DNA from: an uncultured Lachnospiraceae bacterium
GTDB taxonomy: Bacteria; Bacillota; Clostridia; Lachnospirales; Lachnospiraceae
Direction of reading: 5' to 3'
Assembly: GCA_946537585.1 (NCBI GenBank)
Contig: CAMNFX010000037.1
Span: forward strand, 1 to 9,757
DNA: 9,757 bases
Part shown: piece after piece, positions 6,797-9,757 of the stretch
Layout: each line of letters opens with the position of its first letter
How positions within the stretch are numbered: the stretch's first letter is position 1
Notes under the pieces: model-generated
Database searches by the model: none
What the model was told of the DNA's origin: nothing
Seen by the model: only the letters and a program-made list of their open reading frames with translations
Position numbers and translations under genes: made by a program

Positions 6797-8482
6797 TTAC
6801 TTCAATACCACATCCGCAGCATAGAAATCGGAAAAGCCCGCCCAGTGCGGCGTAAATCCGCTGACACGGTCACCGAGGCAGTAAAGGTGCAGCTCCTCAA
6901 AAAGCGGTACCCAGGCGGCATCCTCTCCGATGATCTTCTGCTCCAGTGCCTGATACTCGGCTTCTCTTGCCTGATCATCCGTGATGGAGGAGGCTGCAGC
7001 GACCCTGGCCATCACATCCTTGTCCTTATAGTTCAGGCTCCGCTGTGCTGTTTTCTCCGGGCTTCCGAAGAAGGTGTACATGATGTTGGCCGGATCATTA
7101 TAATCCATACCCCAGCGGGCAATGAAGGAATCCATCTTTCCGGAAAGCCTTAAATCAAGGCAGGCGGAATGGTCATAGTTTTTGATCTCGGCACGGATCC
7201 CGACTGCTTCGAGCATCTGGCTTACAGCCTGGCAGGTGAGCTTGATATTGCTGTCCGCAGCCGAATCCACTGCCATTTCAAAGTGGATCTCCCCGTCCTT
7301 ATATCCGGACTCTTCCAGAAGCTTTTTCGCTCCCTCGGGATCATAGGCTGTTCTTTCCAGGGCATCATTGTGTCCCCAGATCCCTGTCGGGATAATGCCG
7401 CTTTCGGGAATGGCGTTATTATTATAGATACCGGTAATGATCTCATCGGCATCTATTGCCATGGCGATCGCTTTGCGGACGTTTAAGTCCTTCAGATATT
7501 CATTGTCGGCATTCAGCGCAAAATAGGTCACGCCAACGCGCGGCGCGCTGATGATCCGGTCCGGGTACTCCGTCTTGTAGGTCGACTCCACGATGGAGCT
7601 GTCGAGAGACTGCAGATCGATCATATCGAGCTCCCCGTTGCGGAACATCAGGTTCTGGGTGCCGGGATCCGGGATCACACGGACATCCACCTTCTTCACG
7701 GTAGGCTCTGCACCCCAGTATTTGTCGTTATACTCGAGAGTGTAATGGTCGTTGGCGATCCATTCCGTCACGACATAAGGGCCGGAGCCGATGGTGTCCG
7801 CCGGTTCGCTGCCAAAGTTTTTCACGCTTTCCATGGTCTCTGCATCCACGATCGACATCGCGGGAGAGGAGAGCTCTGCGGTAAAGCCTGCATTCGGAGC
7901 CTTCAGGGTGACTGCAAAATGGGTGTCGTCAAGTACTTCAAAGCCGGTAAGCTCCTTTGCTTTCCCATTCATCAGCTCTTCGCCGCCGGCAACCTCAAGG
8001 GGAATATCCGTATTCTCATTTGCGGCGATCAGAAGACGTTCAAAGCTGTATTTCACATCGGAAGCTGTAAGGGCACTGCCGTTCGAGAAAACAACGCCGT
8101 CCCGCAGGGTAAACTCATAGCGAAGTCCGTCCTCGCTGACCGTAAAATCCGTGCAGAGGCTGCCCTCGACCTGTGCCGTGCCGTCCCGCATCCTTGTCTC
8201 AAAGAGACGGTCGAACACATTGAGGGGGACCATGTAGTTATCCGTAGTCTTCGCGACATCCATGGAAGACATGTCATACAGGATCGCCGCACGGAGCAGA
8301 CCATCCTCCGCCGGCTGCGCCGCAGGTGCCGCGGCTGCTGAGGTCTCAGCTGCAGCAGCTGTTCCGCTCTCTGCTGCGGATGCTGTCTCTCCTGCCGGTG
8401 CTTTTCCGCAGGCGGAAACAAAAGCTGCCGCAGCTGCTGCCAGGATCAGAACAAAAAGCTTTTTCTTTTTCATTTGTATCAT
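6797..8482 (-). CDS. Peptide ABC transporter substrate-binding lipoprotein (SBP_bac_5 family, OppA/DppA-like)
   Basis: A 561-aa lipid-anchored receptor that delivers peptides to the OppBC channel. The signal peptide has a Lys-rich start (KKKK, 5-8), a hydrophobic core and lipobox VSAC with lipidated Cys25. An Ala/Glu/Thr-rich linker follows (about 26-60). Family-5 motifs: YEFTLRDGVVFSNGSALTAS (122-141) then DVKYSFERL; IGSGPYVV (231-238); YNDKYWG (251-257); NVRKAIAMAID (334-344); and WGMDYNDPANIM (457-468). In peptide-binding relatives the Asp of the last region contacts the ligand amino terminus. That favours peptides over sugars or nickel, although the exact substrate cannot be read from sequence. 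ATG 8482 has AGAGGA close by (GGA ends 4 nt before it). ATG 8473 (MKKKKLFV) is the alternative, with longer spacing. The 82-bp gap upstream lacks a clear sigma-A promoter; its only hairpin is a weak 5-bp stem (8502-8506/8517-8521). It may be transcribed partly from the PHP gene. Confidence 0.95.
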   Translation of the reverse strand: MIQMKKKKLFVLILAAAAAAFVSACGKAPAGETASAAESGTAAAAETSAAAAPAAQPAEDGLLRAAILYDMSSMDVAKTTDNYMVPLNVFDRLFETRMRDGTAQVEGSLCTDFTVSEDGLRYEFTLRDGVVFSNGSALTASDVKYSFERLLIAANENTDIPLEVAGGEELMNGKAKELTGFEVLDDTHFAVTLKAPNAGFTAELSSPAMSIVDAETMESVKNFGSEPADTIGSGPYVVTEWIANDHYTLEYNDKYWGAEPTVKKVDVRVIPDPGTQNLMFRNGELDMIDLQSLDSSIVESTYKTEYPDRIISAPRVGVTYFALNADNEYLKDLNVRKAIAMAIDADEIITGIYNNNAIPESGIIPTGIWGHNDALERTAYDPEGAKKLLEESGYKDGEIHFEMAVDSAADSNIKLTCQAVSQMLEAVGIRAEIKNYDHSACLDLRLSGKMDSFIARWGMDYNDPANIMYTFFGSPEKTAQRSLNYKDKDVMARVAAASSITDDQAREAEYQALEQKIIGEDAAWVPLFEELHLYCLGDRVSGFTPHWAGFSDFYAADVVLK

Positions 8483-8484
8483 TT

Positions 8485-8499
8485 ATTCCTCTGAAAATG
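8485..8499 (-). promoter_or_regulatory. CodY-box-like sequence overlapping the receptor ribosome binding site
   Basis: The minus strand reads CATTTTCAGAGGAAT. Against the CodY consensus AATTTTCWGAAAATT it matches 11 of 15 positions, including the central TTTTCAGA. CodY represses peptide-uptake genes in many low-GC Firmicutes when branched-chain amino acids and GTP are plentiful. Binding here would cover the Shine-Dalgarno AGAGGA and sit just ahead of the start. Part of the match is contributed by the Shine-Dalgarno sequence itself, and a four-mismatch box can arise by chance, so this is only a candidate. Confidence 0.25.
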
Positions 8500-8564
8500 A
8501 TCTGCCCGGTAATACAGGCAGTAGATTGTTTGTTGATACGATTGCCCCGCGGATTTTTAATGCA

Positions 8565-9437
8565 TCATTGCCCTTTCAGCGCTTCCTTGAGAAACGCTTC
8601 CAGGCGCGGGTTGGCGTCACTTTCCGGATCAAAGCCGGTGTCGCCGAGCGGGATCAGCTTATTGGATCCGTGATAGTCGCTGCCGGCTGTCACATAGAGG
8701 TCAAACTGATCCGCCAGACCGAGCATGAGCATCTGCTGCTTTGGAACAAAGCCGGAATAGAAGCACTCCAGGCCGAGAAGCCCGAAGTCCTTCAGCCGCT
8801 GTACCCTCTCTGTCAGCTCCTCTCCCATGATCAGCTGGTCTCCGTCACCGTAAATGGCATGCGCCAGCACAGGGATCCCTCCGTCTGCAAGGATCGCACG
8901 GATCGCAGCCTCCGGCCGGATATGGCCCTCCGGAGGAGAATACGGATTCAGAAAGCGCCTGATCGCCTCCGATCTGTCCGCCGCATGTCCATGTTTTACC
9001 AGCAGATTCCCGATATGAGGCTTTCCGGGATTATTAAGCTTCCTGAGCGCTGAAAGCTCGGCCTCCGGAAAGCTGATCCCAAAGGTTTCCTTTATATAGT
9101 TGAGGCGGCGCTCCAGCTTGAGCATCCGGATCGCATGCGTCTCTTTGGTCAGCTCCAGGACATGTCCCTTTGTAATATCATAGGCATACCCCAGAATGTG
9201 GTACTTTCCCTGCTCATCCTCGCAGGAAAACTCAACGCCGTACAAAAAGGACGGCAGCTCCTTCCCGCCCGCGTTTTTCTGCTCCCTGATGAGCCTCTCT
9301 ATCTCCCGGCAGGATGCCGTGCTGTCATGGTCGGTAACGGAAAAGACCCGGATCCCGGCCTGTATGATCCTTTCCAGAAGCTCTTTTGGAGAATCTGACC
9401 CGTCCGATGCTGTTGTATGAATATGAAGATCGATCAT
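8565..9437 (-). CDS. PHP-domain phosphoesterase, TrpH/RNase AM (YciV) family
   Basis: A 290-aa cytoplasmic metal-dependent phosphoesterase. Characterised relatives remove phosphate from 3',5'-nucleoside bisphosphates such as pAp and act as a 5'-3' exonuclease on short RNA and on rRNA 5' ends (RNase AM). The metal-ligand motifs are complete: HIH with His5/His7, SDG with Asp12, TDHD with His37, Glu69 (GVEF), His80 (YHILGY), His193 (LAHA) and GSDYHG with Asp254/His256. The middle KPHIGNLLVKHG (139-150) and SEAIRRFL are typical of the subfamily. The ATG at 9437 is chosen because GGAG lies 5 nt upstream and the protein then opens directly with MIDLHIHT. A longer frame to 9554 adds 39 residues unlike the family and runs into the promoter. 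It precedes the peptide receptor gene by 82 bp and might share its transcript; no functional link is obvious. Confidence 0.92.
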   Translation of the reverse strand: MIDLHIHTTASDGSDSPKELLERIIQAGIRVFSVTDHDSTASCREIERLIREQKNAGGKELPSFLYGVEFSCEDEQGKYHILGYAYDITKGHVLELTKETHAIRMLKLERRLNYIKETFGISFPEAELSALRKLNNPGKPHIGNLLVKHGHAADRSEAIRRFLNPYSPPEGHIRPEAAIRAILADGGIPVLAHAIYGDGDQLIMGEELTERVQRLKDFGLLGLECFYSGFVPKQQMLMLGLADQFDLYVTAGSDYHGSNKLIPLGDTGFDPESDANPRLEAFLKEALKGQ

Positions 9438-9483
9438 TATATCTCCGTTCTGACGATATTTGAGGGGCTTTAAGTCCCACCTC

Positions 9484-9512
9484 ATTGTACTCAAAAGAGC
9501 CGCCTGCCGCAA
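9484..9512 (-). promoter_or_regulatory. Sigma-A-type promoter for the PHP gene
   Basis: On the minus strand TTGCGG (9507-9512) is followed by exactly 17 nt and then TACAAT (9484-9489). The -10 box matches consensus at 5 of 6 positions, and the -35 keeps the TTG core. Transcription would start near 9477, giving a leader of about 40 nt to the ATG at 9437. It is the best-spaced promoter seen in the window and could also feed the downstream transporter operon. Confidence 0.6.
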
Positions 9513-9564
9513 GATTCTTTGGGAATACAGGATCCGGATTCTCCCGCAGCTCATTCATAAAACA

Positions 9565-9641
9565 ATATACATAAATCCCCTTCTGCGGTTCTTATCGGCG
9601 CTGCGGGCCGATGACGTCCGTAGAAGGGGATTTTTGTACGT
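9565..9641. terminator. Long imperfect palindrome, probable (bidirectional) Rho-independent terminator
   Basis: Two 35-nt arms (9565-9599 and 9607-9641) pair in one register without any insertion around a 7-nt loop. The strongest part is AAATCCCCTTCTGCGG (9573-9588) against CCGTAGAAGGGGATTT (9618-9633), 16 positions with one G-U. An inner ATCGGC/GCCGAT stem caps it. Over the arms I count 27 Watson-Crick pairs, 4 G-U pairs in the plus-strand RNA and 4 mismatches. In the plus direction the core is followed by a T run (9631-9635). In the minus direction it is followed by ATTTATGTATATTGTTTT. It would end the partial gene at the right edge, but no plus-strand gene accounts for the better plus-strand pairing. 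The rest of the gap (9438-9689) holds only the PHP promoter. Confidence 0.65.
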
Positions 9642-9689
9642 ATGCATTTTATCGATGTGAAAGCCCCTTTGATGATCAGGGAAATGCTT

Positions 9690-9757
9690 TTACAGCTCGC
9701 TTCTGTAGAACACGATGCGCCTTTCCGCCGCGCGGATCAGCCAAAGCCCTGTAAGCG
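9690..9757 (-). CDS. C-terminal fragment of an unidentified gene (5' part outside window)
   Basis: A minus-strand frame enters from the right edge and runs 21 codons to a TAA at 9690-9692, ending ...IVFYRSEL. The visible residues mix hydrophobic and Arg-rich stretches (LWLIRAAERR) and give no family assignment. Support comes from the same strand as all neighbours, coding-like codons, and a strong hairpin about 50 bp past the stop that would serve as its terminator. A weak stem (9660-9668 with 9678-9690, 4-nt bulge) directly after the stop lacks a U tract. A random open frame of this length cannot be excluded. Confidence 0.5.
   Translation of the reverse strand, partial: LTGLWLIRAAERRIVFYRSEL

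Noticed and set aside
5196..6824. A 542-codon plus-strand open frame, long enough to be called a gene
   Set aside because: It lies antisense to oppB and oppC, which show complete permease motifs and membrane segments. The translated product is highly charged, with no recognisable domain, and its length follows from the codon bias of the opposite strand.
8502..8521. Hairpin CTGCC/GGCAG between the PHP and receptor genes, considered as a terminator or attenuator
   Set aside because: The stem has only 5 pairs with a 10-nt loop, and no U tract follows on the minus strand.
8262..9053. Plus-strand open frame of 263 codons across the receptor start and the PHP gene
   Set aside because: It crosses two convincing minus-strand genes and their intergenic region, and its product is the antisense of the Ala-rich lipoprotein leader.
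9660..9690. Stem right after the stop of the right-edge gene, considered as its terminator
   Set aside because: It needs a 4-nt bulge and is followed by CACATCG rather than a U run; the palindrome at 9565-9641 is a far better candidate.

Overview
The window looks like chromosomal DNA of a Clostridia-type Firmicute, most probably Lachnospiraceae. Supporting this are moderate GC, strong AGGAGG-type ribosome sites, a TTG start, lipoproteins with Thr/Ala/Glu-rich linkers, and a Gram-positive-style oligopeptide ABC operon with a lipoprotein receptor. This placement is inference; no rRNA or other taxonomic marker is present. All real genes lie on the minus strand, so transcription runs from right to left.

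Right edge to left: the last 21 codons of an unidentified gene (9690-9757) are followed by about 250 bp without a convincing gene. That gap holds a long near-perfect palindrome or terminator (core 9565-9641) and a good sigma-A-type promoter (9484-9512). Next is a TrpH/RNase AM-type PHP phosphoesterase (8565-9437). After an 82-bp gap comes a tightly packed peptide-transport operon: lipoprotein solute receptor (6797-8482), permease OppB/DppB (5856-6779), permease OppC/DppC (4920-5852, TTG start), ATPase OppD/DppD (3938-4912) and ATPase OppF/DppF (2982-3941). Junctions between the transporter genes range from a 17-bp gap to a 4-bp overlap. A small uncharacterised lipoprotein (2263-2955) begins 26 bp after oppF and probably closes the operon. 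The left end is tex, the Spt6-like S1/YqgF/HhH RNA-binding protein. It has its own extended -10 promoter and is cut by the window edge within its C-terminal S1 domain.

Working model: the receptor captures peptides at the membrane surface, OppBC form the channel, and OppDF drive import. A CodY-like box at the receptor ribosome site would tie the operon to amino-acid sufficiency, but this is only a candidate. The terminal lipoprotein may be an accessory surface protein of the transporter. The PHP enzyme and tex are nucleic-acid housekeeping genes that flank the operon.

I saw no mobile element, CRISPR array, tRNA/rRNA, toxin-antitoxin pair or defence system. Most of the window is ordinary core sequence. 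The least explained items are the palindrome upstream of the PHP gene and the lipoprotein at the end of the operon.
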